Under the pieces are notes generated by a model, which did no database searches, had not been told where the DNA came from, and saw only the letters and a program-made list of their open reading frames with translations. A stretch of 64,000 nt of DNA from JAJDTR01 sp965220415 (GTDB taxonomy: Bacteria > Poribacteria > WGA-4E > JAJDTR01), in the NCBI GenBank assembly GCA_965220415.1, contig OZ244829.1, forward strand, positions 4,712,001 to 4,776,000, given 5' to 3'. Every line of letters begins with the position of its first letter. The first letter of the stretch is position 1. Shown piece by piece: positions 9,506 through 20,300 of the stretch. The translations under genes were made by a program, and so were the position numbers.

Positions 9506-9565
9506 CATTAGCTGCTAGGCGCTTGTCGACACACAATGTTCTTGCGCTTAGCAGCTAATGTTTTG
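9506..9565 (+). terminator. Rho-independent terminator after the giant gene
   Basis: A 17-bp stem with one G-T pair, CATTAGCTGCTAGGCGC (9506-9522) against GCGCTTAGCAGCTAATG (9544-9560), followed by TTTTGT. It starts 20 nt after the stop codon at 9486. Confidence 0.75.
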
Positions 9566-9950
9566 TAAGGAATAATAAGGAATAATGCGTAATACGTAAT
9601 GCGTAATAAAGGAATCGTTCACCGGTTCTCATTACGCATTACCCCTTGCGCAACACGTTTTAACCCCTTTAGTCCTTCATGTACCGTCTCATCACCCCCT
9701 TACACTCCTTCTCACTCCAGAGTCGTATTAGTTGTAGGGTGGGCACTGCCCACCAGCCTTTCAGAGTGCCAGTGGCGCTACGGGTAGATAGCAGCCGAGA
9801 ATGAAACGCTGTGTCACCGATTGTTCAAACAGGCTTTTAGTTCGACTTTGTACAGTTGAACGGCGTGACGAACGGCTTCAATAGGGAATGGTGGGCAGTG
9901 CCCACCCTACAAATGTATTGTTCGCTTCCTAGCCGACAGGGACCATTCGC
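9566..9950. repeat. Spacer with GTAG-foot hairpins and MITE fragments
   Basis: No gene seen. The left part contains repeated and inverted TAATGCGTAAT strings (about 9582-9645). Two GTAG-foot hairpins of the GGTGGGC type lie at 9734-9754 and, inverted, 9890-9910. TTCAAACAGGC near 9825 and CAAATGTA near 9910 match ends of the MITE described at 26439-26672, so a decayed copy is likely here. Confidence 0.65.
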
Positions 9951-10595
9951 ATGTTCCGAAGCCGAAAAAATGCTATTATCACCGGGGCGGTTGTTGCCGT
10001 TGCGGTGGGGTTCGCATGTTCAACCCCAATCATATTGAGCGCCGAATCGGGCGGCAACCCCGACGCTGGCGGGAATTGGGGTAATGTAGCCGTGTTAACG
10101 CTAGTCGTAGGGATATTTACGGCAGTCTTCGCATTTTTCCAAACCTGGGTGCTCTTTGCGATAAAGCAGTTGGGTAATCAGATGACGGAGATGGACAGGC
10201 GGCTGACTAACCAAATTAGTGAGGACGGGAAACGGAGCCATGAGCGATTCTTGCTTATAGAAGAGCGTTTTACACAGCTTGAAAATCGAATGGAGGCCCG
10301 TTTCACGCAGGTGGAGGAACGTTTTACACAGATAGATGCCCGTTTTACACAGATAGATGCCCGTTTTGTACAGCTTGAAAGTCGATTAGATGCCCGTTTT
10401 GCACAAATAGATGCCCGTTTTGCACAAATAGATGCTCGTTTCACGCAAATAGAGGATCGCTTCGCGCACCTGGAGAATCGAATGGAGGCCCGTTTTGCGC
10501 AAATGGAGGAACGTTTTACGCAGATAGATATACGGTTGGATAGTCTCCAGCGAAATTACGTGGACGACATGAAATACCACCTCCGCGAGGAGTGA
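9951..10595 (+). CDS. Two-span membrane protein with long heptad coiled coil
   Basis: A 214-residue protein. The N-terminus has a basic stretch and a hydrophobic segment (about 8-30, possibly a signal anchor ending VGFACS, not a canonical lipobox). A second membrane segment follows at about 43-68. From residue 75 to 205 the chain is almost entirely heptads of the type ARFTQID / ERFTQLE / ARFAQID, predicting a long rod. The repeat is visible in DNA as 21-bp units, for example identical units at 10389-10409 and 10410-10430, so copy number can change without breaking the frame. AGGGA sits about 10 nt before the ATG. The next gene starts 5 nt after the stop, so the two are probably co-transcribed. 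It is the long member of the coiled-coil family seen at 406, 1554, 10601 and 26118. Function unknown. Confidence 0.75.
   Translation: MFRSRKNAIITGAVVAVAVGFACSTPIILSAESGGNPDAGGNWGNVAVLTLVVGIFTAVFAFFQTWVLFAIKQLGNQMTEMDRRLTNQISEDGKRSHERFLLIEERFTQLENRMEARFTQVEERFTQIDARFTQIDARFVQLESRLDARFAQIDARFAQIDARFTQIEDRFAHLENRMEARFAQMEERFTQIDIRLDSLQRNYVDDMKYHLREE
10314..10451 (+). repeat. 21-bp tandem repeat inside the coiled-coil gene
   Basis: Units of 21 bases beginning GATGCCCGTTTT each encode one heptad. Adjacent units are identical or differ by a few bases. Being multiples of three, gains or losses alter rod length only. Confidence 0.8.
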
Positions 10596-10600
10596 TCAGC

Positions 10601-10840
10601 ATGGACACAAAAGAAACCCGTGCCTCCAAAAACTGCCAAATCTTCATTTCACCACTCATAGTTCTGGTCATTGCAATTCTCGCTGTCGGTGAAGTCTACA
10701 TCGCGATAAGAATGAAGCAGTTGAACGATAAACTTGACAGTATTGAGCATCGAATGGATGCGCGCATCAACCAGATGCACACTCGGACAGACGATTCCTT
10801 AAAAAAATTGGACGGTAATTTTCTCAATAAACACTATTGA
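10601..10840 (+). CDS. Small membrane-anchored coiled-coil protein (paralog 3)
   Basis: A 79-residue protein with one hydrophobic segment (about residues 12-36, IFISPLIVLVIAILAVGEV) and a short charged tail with heptad features (MKQLNDKLDSIEHRMDARINQM). An in-frame GTG at 10592 overlaps the preceding stop, but GAGGAG at 10587-10592 is spaced correctly for ATG 10601, which I prefer. It lies immediately after the 214-residue coiled-coil gene, so the two may form an operon and perhaps a hetero-oligomer. That is inference from the shared architecture. Function unknown. Confidence 0.65.
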   Translation: MDTKETRASKNCQIFISPLIVLVIAILAVGEVYIAIRMKQLNDKLDSIEHRMDARINQMHTRTDDSLKKLDGNFLNKHY

Positions 10841-10866
10841 AAATCATATGCGACCTGTGCTATAAT
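10837..10866 (+). promoter_or_regulatory. Extended -10 promoter downstream of the coiled-coil pair
   Basis: TTGAAA at 10837-10842, an 18-nt spacer and TATAAT at 10861-10866 preceded by TGC (extended -10). It overlaps the stop codon of the gene before it. The next gene is 450 nt downstream, so either it gives a long leader or it drives a non-coding transcript. Confidence 0.55.
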
Positions 10867-11073
10867 AAATCCCAAAGTAGTAGGCACACGCCGTGTGCCG
10901 TGAATCGGGGCAAACGATAGAACTATCGCACTCACTATTCATTCGCTTGATCCCCGCCGGATTTTGGTAAAAGGTTTCAAAGCATCACAGATTATGTATT
11001 TTGTTCGTGGGAGCGAGCGCGGAAACCCTGCGGGGCAAGATGCCCCGCCTACGGATGTCTTTGATTCGGAAGG

Positions 11074-11102
11074 TTGTAACACCGGCTTCATAACATTATA
11101 AA
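11074..11102 (+). promoter_or_regulatory. Likely promoter of the second giant gene
   Basis: TTGTAA at 11074-11079, a 17-nt spacer and TATAAA at 11097-11102. Start near 11109 gives a leader of about 207 nt that includes the interrupted hairpin at 11222-11276. Confidence 0.5.
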
Positions 11103-11221
11103 TCGTGAAACATCGTGTTAATTTTCTTTTCATCCACCTTTTTTTCTCAACGATGCAGTCATGCACAGCCACTGCATCAGAACCAAAACAGAACGTTTTA
11201 TTAAGACTTTAAATTGTCGTT

Positions 11222-11276
11222 GTAGAGTGGGATCAAAGGAGCGAATAGCGACTGCGATAGGAATCCCTTGCCCACC
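11222..11276 (-). repeat. GTAG-foot hairpin interrupted by a 38-nt GATC element
   Basis: GTAGAGTGGG is followed at 11232-11269 by a 38-nt GATC element and then by GCCCACCAGCC. Uninterrupted versions (for example 9734-9754) have four bases, CACT, at this exact place. The element is in the same orientation and position as in the copy at 25142-25196. Confidence 0.8.
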
Positions 11277-11315
11277 AGCCTTTACTTACTGTACGTTATT
11301 TTGGAGGTTAAATAA

Positions 11316-14300
11316 TTGAATATGAGGCATCCCAGAGGAAAACTCGTTTGGTTTTTCTGTATTGCAGCGCTCGCCGCCGGTTTGATGACCGCCGCGAACG
11401 AAGACGCTCCGGCGCAGACAACGCTTTCGTTTCTGTTGAGCGGAACGGTAACCGATCAAAACGGCCAGGTTGCCGCCGGACTCTCTGTGGGAGTCGGCAA
11501 CCAGCGTTTTGTGACGCGAGCCGACGGAACGTATTCCATCGTGCTGTTGGCGCTTTCGGACATTGACCGAATCAAGGTTGACGACGTGTTGGATATCACG
11601 GTAATAGACGGCGCCGACGTCGTTGGCGGGATTAGTTATACCGTCACGACAGCCGATGTCACGTCAAGCCCGCCGGGAGCAACGGTAAATATCCAGTTGT
11701 CCGGTCTGGAAGCCTTGGTGTCGGAGGATACACTTCCCGCGGACGGTGTCTCCACATCGGACATCACCGTCAACATCGTTGAAAATGGCGCGCCGGTTAC
11801 CGGTGATACCGTGACCATTACCGCCGAGCAAGGAACTATCGGCGATGTCACCGACAACGGCGACGGCACCTACAGCGCTACCTACACCGCACCCGACCAA
11901 GTTCTCACCGCCGCCGTAACGGATACCATCGGCATCGCATCCGCCACCACCGGCGATAGCACCACCGTCATGGTGACGCTTGAACCCGTCCCGACACTTG
12001 TTTCCGTGACGGCGACCCCGAGCAGTTTTGTCGCCGGCAGCGGCGTTGCCGGAATGGTGAACGTGAACGTGAGCCGCGGCGGAGACCCCGTGACCGACGC
12101 CGAAGTTTCCATTAGCGCCAGTCGAGCCGACGGCGCCGCAGACACCGGTACGGTCGGCGATGTTACCGACAACGGCGACGGCAGTTATAGCGCGCCCTAC
12201 GCGCCATCGAACACCGTGGGACGTATTATGTTGAGCGCGACCGACGCCGTCTCCGGCGAAAGCGGTTCCGCTACGGTCTCCGTGAGCGCCGGCGCGGCTG
12301 CCGCTCTGGCGATTACCGTCAATCCGACGGACGTGTCGAGCAACGGCAGCGCCATGATTAGCGTAACCGTGACTGATGCCTCGGGGAACGGAGTCGGCGG
12401 ACTTGCCCCCACGGGCAGCGCGGGGAGCGGGAGCGTAGGCGATTTTACGGAAAACGCCGCGATGGGCAGCTACACCGCGGCCTATACCGCACCGATGGTT
12501 GAAGCCGAAGGCACGGACATTGTCACCGTTAATGTCGGGGATCTCACCGGCGTAGCCACCGTGAATCTCACGCCGGAACCGCCCATGATGGTGTCCATTC
12601 TTGTCGTCAACGGTACAATCAATAAAGCGGGTGGCACCGGTTCCGTGCCCGGCGTGAATGTCGCCGTCACCGTCAACGACAAAGATGCAGTATCCACCAC
12701 AAGCAATGAGAACGGCGGCTACAGCGTCACTCTCGTCAGTCCGGGCGGCAATGCCGCCAGCACCGGCGATGCCGTCTCCGTCGTGGTGACCGATGCAAAC
12801 GGAGTTGAGCGCGGGTCCAATGGGATTGTGTTAACCAACGAACACCTTGGCGACGGCGATTCCTCCGTCGTGACGGTTGATGTGACGACCGATATCGGCG
12901 CGACCACCTCCGCCCTCGTCGTCACCGGTACGGTCTTCCGCGAAGCCAGCACAATTGCGATCGACGATGTTTTTGACATTGTCGTTACGAACTCCACCAA
13001 CGGCATGCAGGTGTCCGGTACCACCGACGGCAACGGCATGTATGAACTCACGCTGTTTAGCACCAGCGCTTCCGTGGCGGAGACCGGCGACGCCTTCACC
13101 GTGACCGCCGCAAGAGATGGCGGGCAGGTCGGCGCCGCAACGCATACGATAACCTCCGCCGAAGTTGATGGCGGACGCGTTTCAATCAATATCGACACCG
13201 CGATAAAAGCCTCCACCTCCGCGCTTGTTGTCGCCGGTACCGTGTATCATGAAGACGGCACCATCGAGATGGGCGCCGGATTGAGCGTGGCCGTATCGAG
13301 CGCGTCGCGCGGGCTGGAGTCAATGGGCACTACCGACGCGAGCGGCATGTACGATGTGACGTTCTTCAGTTCGAGTGGGCCCGTCGGCGAAACCGGAGAC
13401 ATGCTCACGGTTACCGTGATGCAGGATGGTGCACAGATTGGCACTGCGGACTATGCGTTGACCTCGGCTGATGTCGATGCGCAGCGCGCCACCGTGGATG
13501 TCAGCACCATCGCCGTCGCCTCGACCTCGTCTCTCGTCGTGACGGGTCAGGTATTTTTCTTGGAAAGCCAGATTCCCGTCGGAGCGAACATACCGGTGCA
13601 TGTTGCCAACGCGGACAGCGGTGTGGAAGACACCGGCATGACCGATGCTAACGGGATGTACAGCGTCACGTTCTTCAGTCCGACTGATCCCGTAGCCGAA
13701 ACCGGGGATACCCTGAACGTCACCGTTATGCACGGCGATGAAACTGCCGGCTCGGTGACTCACAGTGTAATGGCTTCCGAAATAGACTCGCAACGCGCCG
13801 TAGTGGATGTCCCGACCTCCATAAAAGCCGAATCCTCCGTCTTTAACGTGACCGGTACGGTATACCTTGAAGACGGCATCAGCCCGGCGCCGCCGGGATT
13901 GACCGTCAAAGTGACTAACGTCAATCAAGGCGTGGCAGACGACGGTTGGACGACAGCCGACGGCACGTACAGCGTCACCATTGTTAGCGCCAGTATGGCG
14001 GTCGCCAGGAGCGCCGACGAACTCACTCTCGACGTCACGGTTATGGCTGACACGGAAGTTGTCGGCACAACCTCCCATACCCTGACGACGGACCAGGTCG
14101 TGGCAAGGCGAATCAGCGGCGTGGATATTACCTGTGATGATCTCACCGCCGATCCCTCGAATGTGATTGTGGTTGCCGGTACGGTCAGCGACCCCGACGG
14201 CACACCCGCGTCCGCGGGCGTGGAACTGAGTCTCACGCTCGGATCAAACTCCACCCGCGAGATAAACACGAACGCGGGAGGCGGCTACCTGACCACCTTC

Positions 14301-17300
14301 TTTAATCCGGATGCGCCTGTCGTGAACGTCCACGATACGCTCACGGTCATAGCCGTGGATCGCGCAGCCGGTTCTGCCGCCAACGAGAGCATGGAAGTCG
14401 CGTCGCACCACGTTCTGGCGAAACGCATTACCTTCGATATCGCCCTGAATGCCGATACGATTGACCCCGTTGCAGTGGCGAAGAGCAGCCAGAAGTTTAT
14501 TCAGAAAACCGAAACCGTCGATTTTGACGGCAGCGAATCGAGCGATTACATCATCCCGACCGTTCCCGGTGTCATCACCTATCTGTGGGACTTCGGCGAT
14601 GGCAATACCGCCGATACCATGAACGCGACGCACCAGTACGCGAATTCCGGGGCATACATCGCAACCCTCACGGTGACTGATCTCGTCGGCAACGAAGACT
14701 CGATGTCGCTCGAGATTTTTGTTGACACCGTGCGCCTCGGCGGTCTGTCGCTGAACACCCTGCACGCGCGGGATGTCATCGACAAACTTATCAGCTTGGC
14801 GATTGCCCGCACCGATGTCGGTATGAGCGTCGGTCCCGATGCTCTGCTCGACATGATGCGGAACGACCCGGCGACCCAGTACGCGGTGCTTAACGCCATT
14901 AACTCGATTCTGCCTCCGGGAATGGTACCGAAGCAGTTGCTTGACGGGGAACTGCCGCTTATCTTCGAGGACTACGAAAATATCGACCTCGAAAACTTCG
15001 GTAACGCCGTCACGGCGCGTCCCGGCATGGGCATGGGAATCCTCGACTCCAAAGATGGCGGGTTCACCCGAATCGTCACCGGCAACAAACTCGACCTCTA
15101 CCTCGCCACCCCGCGCGGAGATGTCGGGAGCGTCACCTTCAGAGTGGACGGTCCCGATTTCGACCCGTTGAGCGAAGAGGGTACGCGCGACGCCAGAGAG
15201 GCTGTAGCCGGAATGACCATGATGCACACCTTCCAACTGGAAGAGGAACAGGCGATTCTGCTGCTTCCCTCGTGGCCCGGTCTAAGTGAGAGCGGCGGCG
15301 CGTTCGCGTCTGTCACCTTGCGCTACTCGGCGAACGATCTGCCTCCGGAATACGCCAATCTATTGTCCCGCCAGCGCCAAGTGCCGGTGGATACGATGGC
15401 GTATGCCAGTGCGCCCCTCAACCCGATGGTTATCAACGGCGAGCAAGTCTGGAGCGCCGAAGTTGGCATCGAGCCGGGTAAAATCTACTACTACTTCTAC
15501 GAAATTGAACTGAACACGCCTGTACCGCTCATCATCGGCGACGGACAGACGACGATGCTGTCCCGTTACGCCATGCCCGATCCGCGCAACCTTCAACTCG
15601 AGGATCGCGGTATCATTGAGGCTGTCTTCACCATGGAAGTACAGGCTGCCATAGCGCCGTTCCTCAACCCGATTATCGAGGCGATCATGGCAGGTCAGGA
15701 TGTTTCCACCATAGATCTGGAAGCTATGCTAACGGGCGAAAACCTGCTGACATTGCTCGGCGCGCTCGGCGGCGCCGCTTCCGGTGTCGTTGCGGACATC
15801 ATGACATCTCTCGATCCGCAGATGGTCTCCGTGTTTACCGTACCGATGTCCACCGAAGAACAATCGGTGTGGTACACCACCGTTGACCTGTCGGACGTGG
15901 CTGACGGAATGCACACCATCGATGCCAACGCCTTTGACTCGAACGGCGTTCAGATTGATAACCGTCCGGTCTACGGCAAAACCTTTATGCTTGACCGCTC
16001 GGCGCCCGCGATCGAAACCGCGGTCGATAACGGTCAGAACTCCGCCATGTATATGCGGGATGACGGCGTGTTGATTGCGACGGGCTTGATAACGCCCGAT
16101 CCGAACCAGTTGGCATCGTTGATGCTCAGCGCCAGCTCGATGGATAGCACCGAGGATCTTGGCGATTTCATGTACCAGATTATTCGCCACAGCGGTGATT
16201 CGAGCGCGCAGATGGCGAATACTTGGATGCCTCTGCTCGACCCGACGGTCGTGCCGATGCTGGAAGGGCTTTCGCTGAATACGTTCAACGTGTTCGTCGC
16301 CTCCGCATTTAACGACATGTTGACGTTGAATGCGAGTGCCGGAATGCCCCCGGGGGTGATTCATCCCTACGAGATGCTGATTCGGGGTATGGATAACACT
16401 CCGGAACTCATCGTCGGCGAATACGGGCTCCGAGCCGTGGGGAGAGATAATGTAGGCAACATCTCCTCTTATACGGCGCCTGTCCGAGTGGATATAGTCG
16501 CGCCCGATCCCGACCAAGCGGTCATCACCAATATCGAAATCGGTGACTGCAACAAGGACGGCGATCTGGACGACCCGTTTGAAAGCGGTCCGCCGGGTGA
16601 GGATACTACTATCTTTGCCAACACCTTGAGTGTCAAACTCACGGTCGAGATTCCGAACCGGACACCGCACCCGTTGACGGGTATTGTCGTCCAATACAAA
16701 ACGGCTCACGGTACCGCACAGTGGATGGATATCGCCACCCTTGATGCGCCGGGCGTCGTCGAATGGAACATCGACAATTTCGACTCACTGTTTAACAGTG
16801 GCGGCGACCCGCGTCTCTACGTGCGCGCCGTGGCGACCAACGCACTCACCATCACCGATCCCGACCCCGCCGCGCCGATTATCACACTTGACGACGGTGT
16901 GTGCCCGGTTCAGCCGGAGCATGTCGCGGTCAATGTGATTCCTGCCGGAACGAATGAAGAGACCGGCGGTTACTGCGGGATTATCGGTGCGGACGCCTAT
17001 ACCGCCGCCCGCACGATTCCCGACCTCGCGTCCGTCCGATTCGATCTGATGATGCCCGACGGCACCTCAATGACCATCGGCGAAGCCACGGAAGGGGAGG
17101 TCTTGTCCGGACTGCTGGCGCCCGACCTGATAGTCGTGCTCGGCAATCTCGTGAGTGTCATTGTGGATGACGGCATGGGATTATCCGCGCCGGAAGCCAC
17201 ATACCGCAAGTGGTCGATTACTTTCAACACCGCGTCGCTCGTCGATTCGCTGGATACGCCCTATGTCGTTAGCGCGACCATGATAGGGGCGGACGGCGTT

Positions 17301-20300
17301 GAGTATGCGCCGATTGCCGGCGGCACGGACGACTTCCTGCTCCATAACGGGGATGTCGAAGTCGGTACCACCATTACGATGGTCGCCGACGCTTACGGTA
17401 TGCTGCCGGGCGATGCCGGATTCCATCAACTGGGCGGAATTCTTATGGACGGTTTGGATACGCCGAATGCTATCTTCACCGTCGATCCCGCCGCGGCGGA
17501 CTGGAGAGTCGCAGGCATTAACTTCATAGTCAATATGCGCAATGCGGATGGCTCCAAAGGCGACGCTGTCGATGTCGGCGAGTTTACCATTGAGGAAACA
17601 GTCAGCGTCGACATGGCGGACATGACCAAGGATAGCAGCGACAAGATATTCACCGTCACCGTGCATGACCTGAGCGTCTTGGGCGCTGGCGGGGATTATG
17701 TCGTCCAAGCCTTGGCATACGACTCCAAAGCGGAGCCGGATGTCGAAGCGGAGGATGCCTCCTTGGGTACAGCCGTTAACGTCGATAACTACACGCCGCC
17801 GCCGAACATTACTATTAACGGCAGGGGCGAGGGCATGAGCCTCGTCGACTTCATGGCGGCGCACCCACTCGGATATCGCATCGCCCAGTCCGACGACAAC
17901 GTGTTCCCGTTCGGCATGAATGCCCCGGGCGTTCTAATGGGAGATATCACCGTTCAGATTGACGGCGGGACACTAGCCTCCGACTTGGTGATGATTGACG
18001 GTACGCGCCACGACTTTAGTATTGTGGCGAGTTCCTCCACCACCGGTGAGGGTGACCATCCCATAAGCGGTACCATTACGAAACGAAACGGCAGCGCCAG
18101 TTTCGATATCGTGAATCTCGCGATTGACCGCGTGGCACCGGTGATTACGGTGCTCTCGCCGACCGAAGACGACGAGGTCAGCGCGCTGCCCACCGTCCAC
18201 GCCATCTACAACGATGGTGAGGGATACGGTATCATGGTTGCTTCCGACGATCCGCTGGATGTTCCCGCGAACGTCGAGATTCAGATTACCCGTCTGAATC
18301 CGCCGGATGAAAGCGGGGTGCCCGTCGATCAGAATCAACTGGACGATGCCGATGACGAGGTCGTGTACTCGCCAGACGATGCACTCGCTGGCGGCGCCTA
18401 TCGCACCGATGTCTCCGTAACCGACAAGTGGGGCAATAGGAGCACCGCTTCCGGTGAATTCACCGTCGCCGGTACCGCTCCCTCCGTCACTATCCTGTCG
18501 CCGATGGCGGACAGCGTGTCTACTGACGGTATGCCTCTCATTAGCGCGGTTGTCACGGGCAGCGGAGCGTTGGATGTCGTTACCATGATTGACGGCAATA
18601 CCGTTGAAGCGCAAATCGATGGGAAGAACCTGAGCTATACGCCGGATTCGCCGCTCGCCGAAGGTGATCACACGGTCACCATTCAAGCGACCGATCCGGA
18701 TGGTAAGATGACTGATGCCTCCGTCACGTTCAGTGTTGAATTCGATCATTCACCGCCGGTCGTGACGCAGGTAAGCCCGTTGGGTATGATATGGGGTTCG
18801 ACCGCGACGCTATCGGTCACCGCTATCGACGACCAATCGGGTGTTGCGAGCGTATCCATCTCGCTTGATGGCGGCGACGCTGTTGACGGTGCCAGCCGGG
18901 ATGTCGAAGGTTTGGCGCTGGGTCAGCACACCGCTACCGCTACCGTGACCAACGGCGACGGCTATTCGCAGGAGTACAGTTGGACATTTACTGTTGTCAT
19001 TGACGAGATGCCGCCGACCATCGGAACCACATCGCCGCACGGTGTTGTGCGCACCACGATGCCGACCATCACCGTTGGAGCAACCGATCTCACAAGCATC
19101 GCGTCCATCACGATTGGAGTGATGAATAGTGCCGGCGACGCGGTTGAAGGCGAGACCGCAATGAATGAGGATAGCACCAGTGCTTCGTTCACCCCCGGTG
19201 GCGCTTTGGCGAACGATACCTATTCGGTCGCCGTGGTTGTAATGGACAACGCCGGCAACAGCGCCAGCACGGACTGGAGCTTCACGGTTGAAGCCAGCTA
19301 CGACACCACGTTGCCGAGTATTGACGTCACGTCGCCACACGGTATTGTCCGTGTGGATATGCCGACCATCAGTGCGTCGGCGTCCGATGTCAGCGATACC
19401 GCCCAAGAGGGACTATCGGGCATCGCCAGTCTCGAAATATCGGTAGACGGTGTCGACGGTTCGTCCGAGTTCGATGGCTCGGGATCGGCAACCTTCACCC
19501 CGAGCGCCGCCTTGGCGAACGGCACGTATACCGCAATGGCAACCGCGACCGACAATAGCGGTAATACGAACACCGCGAGTTGGACGTTCATTGTTGAAGT
19601 AATTATGGATGTCGCCGCGCCTGTTATCGGTAACACATCGCCTCAGGGGATTAGCCGGATCGCCATGCCGGAGATTAGCGTCGCCGCAGCGGACGATATG
19701 TCAGGCATTGGCAGCATCGAAATCTCGGTGATGAACAGCGCCGGGGCTGCGGTTGATGGCTCAACCGCGATGGGAGACGGTTCCGCAGTCTTCACACCTG
19801 GCGCCGCGCTGGCGAACGACACCTATACGGTAAGCACAGTCGTGACGGACAACAGCGGCAATAGCTCCTCCGCGAGTTGGAGTTTCGTCGTTGAAGTCAT
19901 AATGGACATTGCCGAGCCGGTCATTGGCACAACCTCCCCGTCAGGCATTGTGCGCGTCGATATGCCAACCATCACCGCCTCCGCTACGGACGACATGTCG
20001 GGTGTTGGGAACATCGAAATCTCGGTAGCCGCGAGCGATGGTTCCGGAGTCGGAGGTTCCTCCGAATTTGATGGAGGCACCATGGCTAGGTTCAATCTGG
20101 GCGCGGCATTGGCGAACGATACCTACACCGCGACCGCCGTCGTAACCGACAACGCCGGTAACGAGACGACGGGAAGCTGGTCCTTCACCGTGGAAGTTGT
20201 CATGGATGAAATGTCGCCGATCATAAACGCCACATCGCCGCAGGGCACCATCCGCAGTGACATGCCGCGGATCGACGTGTCCGCCACCGACGATATGTCA

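Larger units (their letters stand above)
10841..11315. repeat. Spacer with hairpins, GATC element and two promoters
   Basis: No gene seen. It contains a GTAG-foot hairpin with GCACAC stem (10880-10899), a GATC element (10919-10954), a third hairpin type with GCGGGGC/GCCCCGC stem and inverted GTAG foot (11030-11052), the promoter at 11074-11102, and a GTAG hairpin split by a GATC element (11222-11276). Confidence 0.7.

Noticed and set aside
10178..10444. Minus-strand frame with CAKRASI repeats opposite the coiled-coil gene
   Set aside because: Antisense reading of the 21-bp heptad repeats.
11222..11276. Riboswitch-like structure in the second giant gene's leader
   Set aside because: The fold is explained by a GTAG hairpin split by a GATC element, which recurs elsewhere.
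14244..15236. 330-codon minus-strand frame inside the second giant gene
   Set aside because: Shadow frame; no ribosome site and no recognisable domain, while the plus strand is continuous.
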